Shown: positions 1-8,936 of the stretch, piece by piece
Layout: every line of letters starts with the position of its first letter
How positions within the stretch are numbered: position 1 is the stretch's first letter
From: Microbulbifer sp. HZ11
Lineage (GTDB): Bacteria; Pseudomonadota; Gammaproteobacteria; Pseudomonadales; Cellvibrionaceae
Length of the DNA: 64,000 nucleotides
Direction: 5' to 3'
NCBI RefSeq assembly: GCF_000708675.1
Contig: NZ_JELR01000001.1
Span: forward strand, 868,001 to 932,000
Notes under the pieces: model-generated
What the model saw: the letters and a program-made list of their open reading frames with translations, nothing else
Databases searched by the model: none
What the model was told of the DNA's origin: nothing
Program-made: the position numbers and the translations under genes

Positions 1-546
1 GGCACCGCGATTGGCGATGCCATTGGCCTTTCGGTAAAACGACTTACCCAACGACCGGCGGATCAGCGCGTACTCATTCTGCTCACCGACGGTGCCAACA
101 CCGCCGGCGACGTGGCGCCACTGAAAGCGGCTGAACTGGCCAAACAGGCCGGTGTGCGCGTGTACACCATTGGCGTCGGTGCCGACGAAATGGTCCAGCC
201 CGGCCTGCTGGGATCCCGTTTTGGCGCGCGCCGGGTCAACCCATCCCGGGATCTCGACAGCGACACCCTGCAGGCCATTGCCGACCAGACCGGCGGTAAA
301 TATTTCCGCGCGCACAATCCCCAGGAGCTGGTGCAGATATATGAGGAGCTGGATCGACTGGAGCCGGTAGAACAGGAAGCGGAAACCTACCGACCATTGA
401 AGTCCCTGTACATCTGGCCACTGGGTCTCGCCCTGCTGTCAGCACTTTTGTGGGCCGCTCTACCGCTGATAACCTCCGGGGTTTCGGAGCTGCAACTGCG
501 CAACAGTAGACGTGCCAGCAAGCGGAATGGAGGTCAACCCGCGTGA
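1..546 (+). CDS. BatA-like VWA-domain protein (5' truncated)
   Basis: This is the 3' part of a gene whose start lies before the window; frame 1 is open from the first base. It encodes the second half of a von Willebrand factor A domain. A GTAIG segment (the Thr of a MIDAS metal site) and the strand RVLILLTDG followed by ANTAGD are visible. A C-terminal membrane helix follows (LGLALLSALLWAALPL), then a short basic tail. Membrane-anchored VWA proteins of this type are BatA of the Bateroides-aerotolerance (Bat) operon. The gene overlaps the next one by 4 nt (GTGA), which supports translational coupling. The exact role of Bat proteins (periplasmic stress tolerance) is family knowledge, not visible here. 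Confidence 0.85.
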   Translation, partial: GTAIGDAIGLSVKRLTQRPADQRVLILLTDGANTAGDVAPLKAAELAKQAGVRVYTIGVGADEMVQPGLLGSRFGARRVNPSRDLDSDTLQAIADQTGGKYFRAHNPQELVQIYEELDRLEPVEQEAETYRPLKSLYIWPLGLALLSALLWAALPLITSGVSELQLRNSRRASKRNGGQPA

Positions 547-2423
547 GCTTTTTCGCCGACCTTCACCAGTTTCATTTTCTGCGCCCGGCAACCCTGTTGT
601 TGATCCTGCCCGCTGCACTGATTTGCTGGGCACTGGCACGCACGGTGTTTGCCAGTGGCCGACTGCAAAAGATCATCGATCCCGACCTTCTCCCACACCT
701 GTTGCTGAAAGGCGGTGAAAAACGTCCTTGGCTATTCACACTTATCTTCACCCTACTGACCTGTGCCATTGTGGCCCTCGCCGGGCCAACCTGGCGCAAG
801 CTTCCCACCCCGGTGTACAGTAATCAGGACGCAGTAGTGATTCTGCTGGACCTGTCACCGTCCATGATGGCCACAGACCTCTCACCCAATCGGCTGACCC
901 GCGCCCGACTGAAAATTCTCGACATCCTGAAACAGCGTAAAGACGGGCTGACCGCTCTGGTCGCCTACGCCGGCGAGGCCCATATCGTCACACCACTGAC
1001 CGATGACACCGCAACCATTGCCAACCTGGTTCCGTCTCTTTCGCCACGTATCATGCCCGTACCGGGAAGTAATATCGAAATGGCAGTTCAAGAGGGCTTG
1101 CGACTCTTGGAAGACGGCGCGGGCGGTCACGGACGATTACTGGCCGTTACGGACGGTATCGACAAAGCCGCGGTAAGCACAATCAAAAGCGAAGTGAACA
1201 ATAGCGATGCCACCCTTTCCATTCTCGCCGTTGGCAGTGGTGAGGGCAGTCCAATACCCAAGAACACGGGCAGTGGCTTTATTACCGATGACAGCGGCTC
1301 CATTATTATTGCCAACTTTGACCGCAGCGAACTGCAGCGACTGGCCAACAACACCGGTGGAAAGTTCGCCCAGATCACCGTGGATGACAGTGATATTGCC
1401 CGAGTTCTACCGGAAGACACCTCCCCACAACAGGCAGAGCTTACCGAGCGGGAATTCGATCAGTGGAATGAAGAAGGCCCATGGCTGGTCTTGCTGCTAT
1501 TACCCTTTACCCTGCTTTTGTTCCGCAAAGGCACACTCGCCTGCATGCTGCCACTGAGCCTTCCATTGATGGCAATGCTGGCCGCACCCGAGACCAGCGC
1601 GCAGGAAGCCAACGGTCTTTGGCAGACGTCAAACCAGCAGGCAGAAAAGCTTCTTCGACAAGGTAACCCTCAAGCCGCCGCAGAGATTTTTGAAAACTCC
1701 CAATGGCGTGGCACCGCGCAATATCGCGCCGGTGAATACGATGCAGCGGCAAAAAGCTTCGCCGAAAGCACTGACCCACAGGGCCTATACAATCTCGGTA
1801 ACAGCCTAACCCAACAGGGCCAGTTTGATCTGGCCATCGAAGCCTTTGACCGGGCCCTCCAGCAAAACCCGGAATTCGCCGACGCGCGCCATAACAAGCA
1901 AATTGCCGAAGAGCTGAAAAAACTGCAACAACAGCAACAAAACCAACAATCCCAACAGGGCGATCAACAACAGAACCAGAATCAGCAGCAAGACCAACAA
2001 CAGAATCAACAGTCGCAGAATCAATCCCAGCAGGATCAGCAGCAAAGCGACTCCGACCAGTCGTTACAGGAACAGCAGTCCCAGAACCAACAGCAAACGG
2101 GCGAAGAGGAACAGCAACAGAACTCCGACCAAGGTGAGCAGGACCAGTCCGAGCAAGAGCAACAGGAACAGCAGGCCGACAGCCAGCAGCAAAACCAGGG
2201 CGGCGAAGAGTCCGAGAAACAGGCCAACGCCAACTCCCAAGAGTCGGAAAGTGAGCTGGACCCGGAAACGCAACAGGCTCTGGACCAATGGCTGCGCCAG
2301 ATCCCAGACGATCCCGCTGGTCTGATGCGCGAAAAATTCAAATACGAAAGCCTGCAGCGCCGCCGCGCCTACCGCGCCGGTGAATGGCAACCCCCGGAAA
2401 ACGGAGCCACCCAAAGATGGTAA
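543..2423 (+). CDS. BatB-BatC fusion: VWA domain, TPR and Gln-rich tail
   Basis: This 626-residue membrane protein starts at a GTG that overlaps the stop of the preceding gene. Two N-terminal membrane helices (about 15-35 and 62-80) precede a VWA domain with an intact MIDAS DxSxS motif (D103, S105, S107 in DLSPSM). A third hydrophobic segment (WLVLLLLPFTLLLF, about 313-326) follows. Residues about 360-460 form TPR-like helices (NLGNSLTQQGQFDLAIEAF). A stretch of about 100 residues that is almost entirely Gln, Ser, Asn, Glu and Asp precedes the C-terminus. In many bacteria BatB (VWA) and BatC (TPR) are separate proteins, so this is a fusion. It probably acts with BatA and BatD at the inner membrane. 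The Gln-rich tract is low complexity and may vary in length. Confidence 0.85.
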   Translation: MSFFADLHQFHFLRPATLLLILPAALICWALARTVFASGRLQKIIDPDLLPHLLLKGGEKRPWLFTLIFTLLTCAIVALAGPTWRKLPTPVYSNQDAVVILLDLSPSMMATDLSPNRLTRARLKILDILKQRKDGLTALVAYAGEAHIVTPLTDDTATIANLVPSLSPRIMPVPGSNIEMAVQEGLRLLEDGAGGHGRLLAVTDGIDKAAVSTIKSEVNNSDATLSILAVGSGEGSPIPKNTGSGFITDDSGSIIIANFDRSELQRLANNTGGKFAQITVDDSDIARVLPEDTSPQQAELTEREFDQWNEEGPWLVLLLLPFTLLLFRKGTLACMLPLSLPLMAMLAAPETSAQEANGLWQTSNQQAEKLLRQGNPQAAAEIFENSQWRGTAQYRAGEYDAAAKSFAESTDPQGLYNLGNSLTQQGQFDLAIEAFDRALQQNPEFADARHNKQIAEELKKLQQQQQNQQSQQGDQQQNQNQQQDQQQNQQSQNQSQQDQQQSDSDQSLQEQQSQNQQQTGEEEQQQNSDQGEQDQSEQEQQEQQADSQQQNQGGEESEKQANANSQESESELDPETQQALDQWLRQIPDDPAGLMREKFKYESLQRRRAYRAGEWQPPENGATQRW

Positions 2424-4165
2424 GCCAAGTGGAAAACTACTCCTTTCCCCCACGTAGGAGCCTGCCTGCAGGCGAACCGCGCGCACGCGCGAAAACCACA
2501 CGATCCACCCGGCTCGCCTATCTTATCCTGCTGCCACTCCTCCTGTTGGTCTCACTGTCAACCAGCGCCCAGGACCTGACCGCGTCCGTAGACCGCAACG
2601 AACTCGCTATCAACGAGACCTTTACCCTCACGTTGCGTTACAGTGGCAGCCAAAGCGGCGGCCAGCCAGACTTCAACCTGCTGGAACAGGACTTCGAAGT
2701 CCTCTCCCGCCAGCAGTCCAACCAGTATCGCGTCATCAATGGCCGTGCAGAGAGCTTCGTCGAGTGGACCCTGATCCTCGCCCCACTGAAGGAAGGCAAA
2801 CTCTTCGTCCCCTCCCTGCACCTGCACGGCCAGATCTCCGACGCCATCCCCATCACCGTCAACAAAGCCGGCCAGACACCCAGTGGCGACAACCGCAAAG
2901 CATTTCTGGAAGTTGAGCTGGACAAAGACAAGCTGTACGTACAGGAACAGCTCCTGGTCAAAGTCCGCCTCTACACCACCGTAGGCCTGCACGACATCGC
3001 CACCGACCCCCTGCAGATACCCGGTGCGCATATTGAAAAAGTGGATGAACAGCGCTTTGAACACAGAATCAAAGGTGTAGGTCACGCCGTCTACGAACTG
3101 ACCTATGCCGTATTCCCGGAAAGCTCAGGCGAGCTACAAATCCCCGCGCTCAACTACGTTGCCGTGACCGGCAGACGAGACCCCTTCTCCCTGTTCAACC
3201 GCAACGCCCAACGCATCCGCCTGCGCTCGGAAGCAAAAACAGTACAGGTGGAGCCTAAGCCCGATAGCTACAGCGGGAGCCACTGGCTACCTGCGGCCAG
3301 CCTAGGGCTGGTTCAGAGCTGGTCCAAAGACCCGGAAGAGTTCAAAGTGGGCGAGCCTATCACTCGAATTATCACTCTCAGAGCGGAAGGTTTGAGGGCC
3401 GCTCAACTGCCACCCCTACCGAAGTTAAATATCGAAGGGCTCAAGACATACCCGGATCAACCGCAGCAGGAAGATCAGCCCGGCTCGAACGGCATAACCG
3501 GCAGCCGGATTGAAACAACGGCCATTGTCGCCACCAAACCCGGCAGCTATCAGCTACCGGCCGTTACGATCACCTGGTGGGATACGAAGACTGGGAAACA
3601 GAGGGCTACGCAGTTGCCGGCGTTTCGGTTTAACGTTAGCGGCACTCCAGTAACGAATAGCGCTGCGGCGACATCTACAGGCTTGCCGAGCGCCCGCACA
3701 CCAATCACCAACGAGGTGGAACCAGGATTCTGGCAAAAGGTCGCCATTGCCGCGATCGCATCGCATCTGCTTTGGGTTTTCTATCTATTCTATCGCCGAG
3801 GCAACCGCGTCCACGAGAAAGCCAACAACGCCAGGGGCTCCACCGGCGTCGACGAACAAACCCGTGCTTTGGGACACGCGATAAAAAATGGCGATGCTGT
3901 CCAAATCCAACAAGCTCTCGTTCATTGGATAGGTGCTCGTTGGCCGCAGGTGAAAGGCAGCAGCCTAAGTGAGTTCAACCGCCAGCTAAATTTTGAAGAA
4001 TTGGATAAGCTTCGGGAGCTACTTGGAACAGCCCTCTATCTAACACCGCCGAAGCCGCTAAATCAGCAGCAAGTACAGATATTAGCGAGCCGATTAATAA
4101 AACGAGAAATAGAAGAGAAAATTAAAACAGAGGACGAAACACTTCCTGGGCTGTTCTCGCAGTAG
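2417..4165 (+). CDS. BatD-like protein (oxygen-tolerance family)
   Basis: The product is a periplasm-facing BatD-family protein. A signal-type hydrophobic segment (LAYLILLPLLLLVSLSTSAQ) is followed by beta-rich repeats typical of BatD (TASVDRNELAINETFTLTL). A C-terminal membrane helix (VAIAAIASHLLWVFYLFYR) and a cytoplasmic tail complete it. I chose ATG 2417 (582 aa) because a GGAG lies 10 nt upstream and the start overlaps the preceding stop by a few bases. An upstream in-frame ATG at 2384 would give 593 aa. Oddly, about 35 basic residues precede the hydrophobic core, and part of them is encoded by a REP-like palindrome (2454-2473). This is the last gene of the Bat operon and converges with the glycan locus. 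Confidence 0.8.
   Translation: MVSQVENYSFPPRRSLPAGEPRARAKTTRSTRLAYLILLPLLLLVSLSTSAQDLTASVDRNELAINETFTLTLRYSGSQSGGQPDFNLLEQDFEVLSRQQSNQYRVINGRAESFVEWTLILAPLKEGKLFVPSLHLHGQISDAIPITVNKAGQTPSGDNRKAFLEVELDKDKLYVQEQLLVKVRLYTTVGLHDIATDPLQIPGAHIEKVDEQRFEHRIKGVGHAVYELTYAVFPESSGELQIPALNYVAVTGRRDPFSLFNRNAQRIRLRSEAKTVQVEPKPDSYSGSHWLPAASLGLVQSWSKDPEEFKVGEPITRIITLRAEGLRAAQLPPLPKLNIEGLKTYPDQPQQEDQPGSNGITGSRIETTAIVATKPGSYQLPAVTITWWDTKTGKQRATQLPAFRFNVSGTPVTNSAAATSTGLPSARTPITNEVEPGFWQKVAIAAIASHLLWVFYLFYRRGNRVHEKANNARGSTGVDEQTRALGHAIKNGDAVQIQQALVHWIGARWPQVKGSSLSEFNRQLNFEELDKLRELLGTALYLTPPKPLNQQQVQILASRLIKREIEEKIKTEDETLPGLFSQ
2454..2473. repeat. REP-like palindrome inside the batD start region
   Basis: The sequence GTAGGAGCCTGCCTGCAGGC contains the small palindrome GCCTG/CAGGC. 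It resembles extragenic REP elements of Pseudomonas-type genomes (GTAGGAGC followed by a hairpin). A related sequence with the same GTAGGAG-type arm is at 22172-22201. Here it lies within the reading frame, upstream of the signal peptide of the BatD-like protein. Confidence 0.45.
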
Positions 4166-4192
4166 CACTATTGAAGCTTCAGAAAGACCCGG

Positions 4193-5116
4193 CTAGCTCA
4201 TTGACCGAATGGCATCGGATAATGCAGAGTCAAGAGATTGCCTAGGCTGCCACCCAAGTAAACGGGTAATTTTTTCAGAGCTGATCAATAGATCGCCAGT
4301 GAGGCCGTCCCCTAGAGATTTTCGACCGACAAGGGTCGATACAGATCGCAGAACACCGGGTGGAATGGGCCACAATTTAGGCTTCACGCCAATACACGAA
4401 GCAACACTTTTACAAAGGTCACGTGTAGAAACTCGCTCAGGATTGGCCACATGAAATATCTCACCTGGGGCACCCTCGTGTGACAGCGCCAAATCGATTG
4501 CGGATACTAGATCTTCAACCGCAACAAACTGACGCTGATTAAGTACTCGGGAGAATGGTAGCGGGATTCCACGTTTAACTGCGCCAACCAGACTTGCCAC
4601 ATTACCTTTAACACCAGAGCCCAAGACTGCAGGAGAGCGCAATATCACCAACTCCATATCGCTGGAATTTGCAAAATCCATTAATTTTTCTTCAGCCAAA
4701 GCCTTTGAAGTAGTATACGCATTATGAGCTTTATACGGTGCACTTTCAGTCAAGGGTGTACTCGAATTTGATCCCAAAACCCCGATAGAGCTGACAAACA
4801 CAAACCGCTTTACACCATAGAAGCTGGCTTCCTGAGCGAGCGCAAGTGCCCCGTCAGCATTATCTTTAATAAATCCAGAGTTGTCCGAAAACCCCTTACC
4901 CCGAATATGCACACGCGCAGCCAAATGCACTAGCGACTCCACGCGATCCAAGGCGCCACCTAATGGCTGGCCGAGTCTCCAATGAGGGCCAACGGCTACA
5001 CCCAATTGAGTAGGCTTGCTAGAGCTCATTGATTCCCCCGTTGAATTCAACCTATTCAACAGTGCCCGACCAATCGTTCCACTCGCACCAGTGACTAGTA
5101 TCTTGCCTGCAATCAT
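4193..5116 (-). CDS. NAD-dependent sugar epimerase/dehydratase (SDR)
   Basis: This 307-residue extended short-chain dehydrogenase has the N-terminal Rossmann motif KILVTGASGTIG (GxxGxxG) and the catalytic YxxxK as YTTSK. An upstream Ser (VSSIGVLGS) is also typical of the family. Length and layout match GalE/WbpV-type nucleotide-sugar epimerases or 4-reductases found in O-antigen and capsule loci. The substrate cannot be told from sequence. A UDP-GlcNAc/GalNAc epimerase role would fit the KfoC-like polymerase in the same locus, but that is inference. The start overlaps the stop of the preceding GT2 gene by 4 nt (ATGA). It is the last gene of the leftward glycan cluster. Confidence 0.85.
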   Translation of the reverse strand: MIAGKILVTGASGTIGRALLNRLNSTGESMSSSKPTQLGVAVGPHWRLGQPLGGALDRVESLVHLAARVHIRGKGFSDNSGFIKDNADGALALAQEASFYGVKRFVFVSSIGVLGSNSSTPLTESAPYKAHNAYTTSKALAEEKLMDFANSSDMELVILRSPAVLGSGVKGNVASLVGAVKRGIPLPFSRVLNQRQFVAVEDLVSAIDLALSHEGAPGEIFHVANPERVSTRDLCKSVASCIGVKPKLWPIPPGVLRSVSTLVGRKSLGDGLTGDLLISSEKITRLLGWQPRQSLDSALSDAIRSMS

Positions 5117-5880
5117 CGATTCAACCGCTTTCGAAAGCCCCGGAATGCGTAAGAAATAAAATTAGGAATTGCCCTCCAAAGCGGTAATCGCTCAAAATCA
5201 CGATATACTCGCCATGTATACAGCGCTGCACTCAACTTATTTGATGACAATGACCCAGGTCTTACTCTGTAGTATGTCAACGGTTCATCTATCCCTTTTG
5301 CAACGGCACCTTCTCGGAGCAATTTCAGCCAAAATGCGAAATCTTGACGTTTGCGAATATCCGGCATCTTAGGCCTGCCGAGCGCATTATAGTCAAGCAG
5401 CACACTGGAACAGCCAATTAACGGATTGGCCAAAAGGGTACTATAATCTACATGGTGCTCGACACTCTGGACAGCGCCAAACTGGTTACCAAACGAGTCA
5501 ACCTTTTGAATCGCGGTATAAACCAGCTGAGCATCCTGCTCCTTTACGACCTTAATCTGACGTGCCAACTTTTCCGGATCCCATAGATCATCCCCATCGA
5601 TGAAGGCAACGTAGGGAAACCTGGCGGCTTGTAGCCCCATATTTCTTGCGCCAGCTCCGCCTAGGTTCTCACTACTATGAAGAACTCGAACTCTCGAATC
5701 GCGGGCCGCGAAGATGTTGGCGATTTCTCTTGTTTGATCTGTCGAGCAATCATCGATGACAATTAGCTCAAGAGCTCTGTGACTTTGGTTTAATACAGAT
5801 TCCATGGAGGAGGCCAAAAAACCCGCCAAATTAAAGGCGGGCATTATCACACTGACCTCGTCATAAATTTCTCGCGACAT
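5113..5880 (-). CDS. Family 2 glycosyltransferase
   Basis: The 255-residue protein is a GT-A fold family 2 glycosyltransferase. It shows the N-terminal motif VSVIMPAFNLAGFL, the DDCSTD nucleotide-binding acidic motif and AFIDGDDLWDPEKL carrying the DxD-type metal site. It probably transfers one sugar to a lipid-linked intermediate in the cytoplasm. There is no membrane segment. It is translationally coupled to the downstream SDR gene. Donor and acceptor are unknown. Confidence 0.88.
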   Translation of the reverse strand: MSREIYDEVSVIMPAFNLAGFLASSMESVLNQSHRALELIVIDDCSTDQTREIANIFAARDSRVRVLHSSENLGGAGARNMGLQAARFPYVAFIDGDDLWDPEKLARQIKVVKEQDAQLVYTAIQKVDSFGNQFGAVQSVEHHVDYSTLLANPLIGCSSVLLDYNALGRPKMPDIRKRQDFAFWLKLLREGAVAKGIDEPLTYYRVRPGSLSSNKLSAALYTWRVYRDFERLPLWRAIPNFISYAFRGFRKRLNR

Positions 5881-5941
5881 TCACATATCCAGCTGCCAGA
5901 TTTGCTAAGTGAACTTCATGTAGTAAACAATGGCATGAAAA

Positions 5942-6811
5942 CTATCTGCGCTCTGGCTTACCGCCAAAACCAACACGTATCAGCTCTAACAGTTCAACAC
6001 GCCAAACTTTTATATACACAAAACTTGCGATCAAACGATATTTCAATGGAAATTGGCTGCAACTTGCTAGCCGTATCGATGTTATCGCAGGGGATAATAT
6101 CGTACGGATAAATATCCAGACCTTGTATCGGTTAGACTTACAGGTTAATTGCCCACCCTTAACCCTACGTGCTTTGGTTGCTATCTCGTTCCAACTTGTT
6201 CTCGTACGATGATTCACAACAGCAGCTTCCACGTAGGTAATATTAAACCCCCGTCGTCTCGCCCGATGACAGAAATCGGCATCGCCCCCGGAATAGAGCT
6301 GCTCGTTGAACCCTCCAACCTCAGAAATCAACGTTCTAGAAACGGCTAGATTTGCCGTAGCAGCATAACCCCGCCTAACGTAATGAGCCTGAGGGATTCC
6401 CCGGACCATATCGAAAATCTCATAAACCGAGGGCTGACCATTATCGGTCATAGACTCAACTCTACCCGCCACAAAAGTTCTCTTAGTCCGGTCAGCACCA
6501 AGTGCACTTACGGCTTGTGCAACCCAGCTCCTCCCCGGGAGACAATCCGCGTCTGTGAAAAGAAGCCACCGCCCCTGAGCCTTAGCAACACCGTAATTGC
6601 GGGCCGCATAAGCACCTTTTTTCTTACAACGCAAGACTTGCACATTTGGCTCAAGCTGATCTGGCAATATGACTTCACTGGATCCATTGTCCACCAAAAT
6701 AATCTCAATAAGTGACCGTGGGTACGTTTGGCCCTTCAAGCAATCTAACAGATCTGGAACCATGGGCCACTGTTCAAAGACAGGAACAATGATAGATACG
6801 TGGATACCCAC
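5942..6811 (-). CDS. Family 2 glycosyltransferase, paralogue A
   Basis: This GT2 has 289 residues, with SIIVPVFEQWPMVPDLL at the N-terminus, LVDNGSSE as the acidic motif and LLFTDADCLPGRSW as the DxD-type site. A conserved block RGYAATANLAVSRTL and SGGDADFCHRARRRG follow. The protein is clearly paralogous to the GT2 encoded at 8937-9833, sharing the order IPQxxYVxxGYAATANL and SGGDxDFCxRA. The two paralogues flank the membrane-pseudokinase gene. About 60 nt separate it from the next GT2 gene. Confidence 0.88.
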   Translation of the reverse strand: MGIHVSIIVPVFEQWPMVPDLLDCLKGQTYPRSLIEIILVDNGSSEVILPDQLEPNVQVLRCKKKGAYAARNYGVAKAQGRWLLFTDADCLPGRSWVAQAVSALGADRTKRTFVAGRVESMTDNGQPSVYEIFDMVRGIPQAHYVRRGYAATANLAVSRTLISEVGGFNEQLYSGGDADFCHRARRRGFNITYVEAAVVNHRTRTSWNEIATKARRVKGGQLTCKSNRYKVWIFIRTILSPAITSIRLASCSQFPLKYRLIASFVYIKVWRVELLELIRVGFGGKPERR

Positions 6812-6954
6812 TTTAAAAAACCCGCTTTCTATTCATATAGACAAGTCATCTTCACTATAAACAGTGCAACAATTCCCAAAAAGGTAACCAATGAAAGCTA
6901 GCCTAATCTTTAATTCTGGGAAAATGAGCAGTAGCTTTACTACCACCAGACTCT

Positions 6955-8757
6955 TCATGCTCCAAAGCTCGAAGTCTTATTAATTAAACTTATCCTATCC
7001 GGAAGCTCCGTACGAATGGACTCCCCCACTAACAAATCAACACGTTCGATAACTCGCCCAACAAGTTCTAGCCCATCCACAAATTGGTGCCGAAGACAGC
7101 GCTCCTCCAAAGCGGCTAACAAAGCTGAAAGCTCAGCTGCCTCCACTCGAACATCGATTAACGATGCGCGCACACTGGCCCCCATTTCGATCGCAGGAGC
7201 CAATTCATGAAGCTGATCCCGCTTACGCCAATCCCCAGTTTTGACCGGCCAGCCAAAACCAAGTGGCTCGAGAGACCACCGTCCCCAATTCAACGACAAC
7301 GGGAAATCTTCCCGCCCGCCCACCAAGATGTTCGCTCCGGTAAAATCAGGATTTGTAACCGTCAATGGCAGGGATCTCAAGTGCTTTTTTAGGGTTGGCA
7401 GATGGTCGATAAGCCTGAGAACTCCATCATGCTGCCGAGTACTACCAACCGCAACCAGCAATCGCCTAAACAAATCAGGCTCAAGCCGTTGCCATAACAA
7501 TGGCTTCGAGCGTCGATATCGATGAACAAGTGTTTCTGGCGGCTCGAGAGTTAACAATGAGTCCCTCAAGTCTCTCAATCGGGGTTGTACGTCTCTAGCT
7601 TTTGGAGAATTTACGTCTTTTGGAATCCGGTATACCAGACTCAGAAACTCGCTCACATTGACTGTCCCCAGGAAGCATGGAACGGGCAGACCTTTAGGTG
7701 CATTACTCAGGAGAGTTGACTCATGAATGGCAATAGCCTTTCGGTCTTCATTAAAGAGCTTGAGCAGGTAATCATGCTCGCCCGACCGAGACACCACTTT
7801 TATAACACCAGCTGTACGATTACTTGAATGGTGCCATTCAAAGCTCGTTGCTCCATCGTAGCTGGGAGCGACTCTACTAAGAACCTCGATACACCATTTG
7901 GACCGAATCTCGGGTAATAGAAGTGGCCAAATGCCTTTATCTGCTGAGGCTGGCCCTTTCATCAGCACCTCGCCATGAAAAAAAAGGGCGTTGATCCGAA
8001 CTCGCTGCTGATATAACGAGGCCACGTCTCGAACAAGAGAAGCGAACCTATTCAGAAGTTGCCGCGCTAAAAGTAATGAAACTATGGCGATAATAACCGA
8101 GGGGGGATGGAACAAAATAAAATCGGAGACCAAAAATGTGAAAGCGGAAAAGAACCCAAAAGCAGCGAGAATCTTTGCATTTTTGTCGAGATCTTCCCCC
8201 ACAGCATCATGAAATGACTGAGAAAATCTGCAAATCGAAAAAATCATCACCATCGATAGAAATAGATAGCCAAGTAAGATTGCAGCAATATCTAAATACA
8301 ACAGCGCAAGCCCAAGAAATGCACATACTGAAAACACACCATCAGATAACGCTCGAGAAAAACGTTGATACGTACTGGCTGCAATTTCATCTTGATTTTC
8401 AAAGAGGATTATCTTTTTATTCTTCAACAACAATTCTTTAGAGGCTTTCTGGGTAATCACTCCAATAAAATTCTGGGAAAGAAGATGAACTAGAAAGAAG
8501 CCAACCGCCGCCGCGCTAAGCGCGATAATCAATATTTCGCGACCGATCTCCTTCCATTCGGCCGGCAAATAGACAGGGAGGGTCTCCGTCCCAAGTAATA
8601 TCACTACCTTCAGTGGCAAGAATGAAGCCAGCAGCATTGAAACCTGGGAAATGATAGTTAGAAGAATTATTAGCGACGTCCGCCATGGCTCAACTCGAGC
8701 AAGCTTGGCTGCCAAGGATACGCTCCACCGGATAGAACTCCATACCTCGGAGATCAT
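6955..8757 (-). CDS. Membrane domain fused to degenerate APH/kinase-like domain
   Basis: This 600-residue protein does not match a family I can name. Residues about 28-240 contain around six hydrophobic segments arranged like an ABC-exporter membrane domain (for example ILIIALSAAAVGFFLVHLL), but no ATP-binding cassette follows. Residues about 300-500 look like an aminoglycoside-phosphotransferase-type kinase fold. YLLKLFNED stands near a lysine strand at about 330, TNPDFTGANIL (about 464-474) is in the place of the catalytic HxDxxxxNIL loop, and LNWGRW (about 487) replaces the DW metal-binding motif. The His and second Asp are missing, so it may be a pseudokinase. It lies in a glycan locus between two GT2 paralogues, so a role in handling a lipid-linked sugar or in export control is plausible but unproven. 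Confidence 0.55.
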   Translation of the reverse strand: MISEVWSSIRWSVSLAAKLARVEPWRTSLIILLTIISQVSMLLASFLPLKVVILLGTETLPVYLPAEWKEIGREILIIALSAAAVGFFLVHLLSQNFIGVITQKASKELLLKNKKIILFENQDEIAASTYQRFSRALSDGVFSVCAFLGLALLYLDIAAILLGYLFLSMVMIFSICRFSQSFHDAVGEDLDKNAKILAAFGFFSAFTFLVSDFILFHPPSVIIAIVSLLLARQLLNRFASLVRDVASLYQQRVRINALFFHGEVLMKGPASADKGIWPLLLPEIRSKWCIEVLSRVAPSYDGATSFEWHHSSNRTAGVIKVVSRSGEHDYLLKLFNEDRKAIAIHESTLLSNAPKGLPVPCFLGTVNVSEFLSLVYRIPKDVNSPKARDVQPRLRDLRDSLLTLEPPETLVHRYRRSKPLLWQRLEPDLFRRLLVAVGSTRQHDGVLRLIDHLPTLKKHLRSLPLTVTNPDFTGANILVGGREDFPLSLNWGRWSLEPLGFGWPVKTGDWRKRDQLHELAPAIEMGASVRASLIDVRVEAAELSALLAALEERCLRHQFVDGLELVGRVIERVDLLVGESIRTELPDRISLINKTSSFGA

Positions 8758-8936
8758 AAATTTAACCCACCAATTAGAGGCATTGCGCCAAATTTAAACA
8801 TTTCCTTAGCTCCAACAGAGCCACACGGGCCTTGAGTGCTGGCACTATACCGAAAACCACGCTTCTCAGTCGCCCAAAAAGCGGCGCCGATATTAACAAT
8901 TGAATCGTGCTCTCCTCGAAAAACAGCATTTCCACG

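Noticed and set aside
1940..2170. Gln-rich CAG/CAA tract as a possible CRISPR-like repeat
   Set aside because: It is coding low complexity in the BatB-BatC fusion; there is no regular repeat-spacer structure. No CRISPR array was found anywhere in the window.
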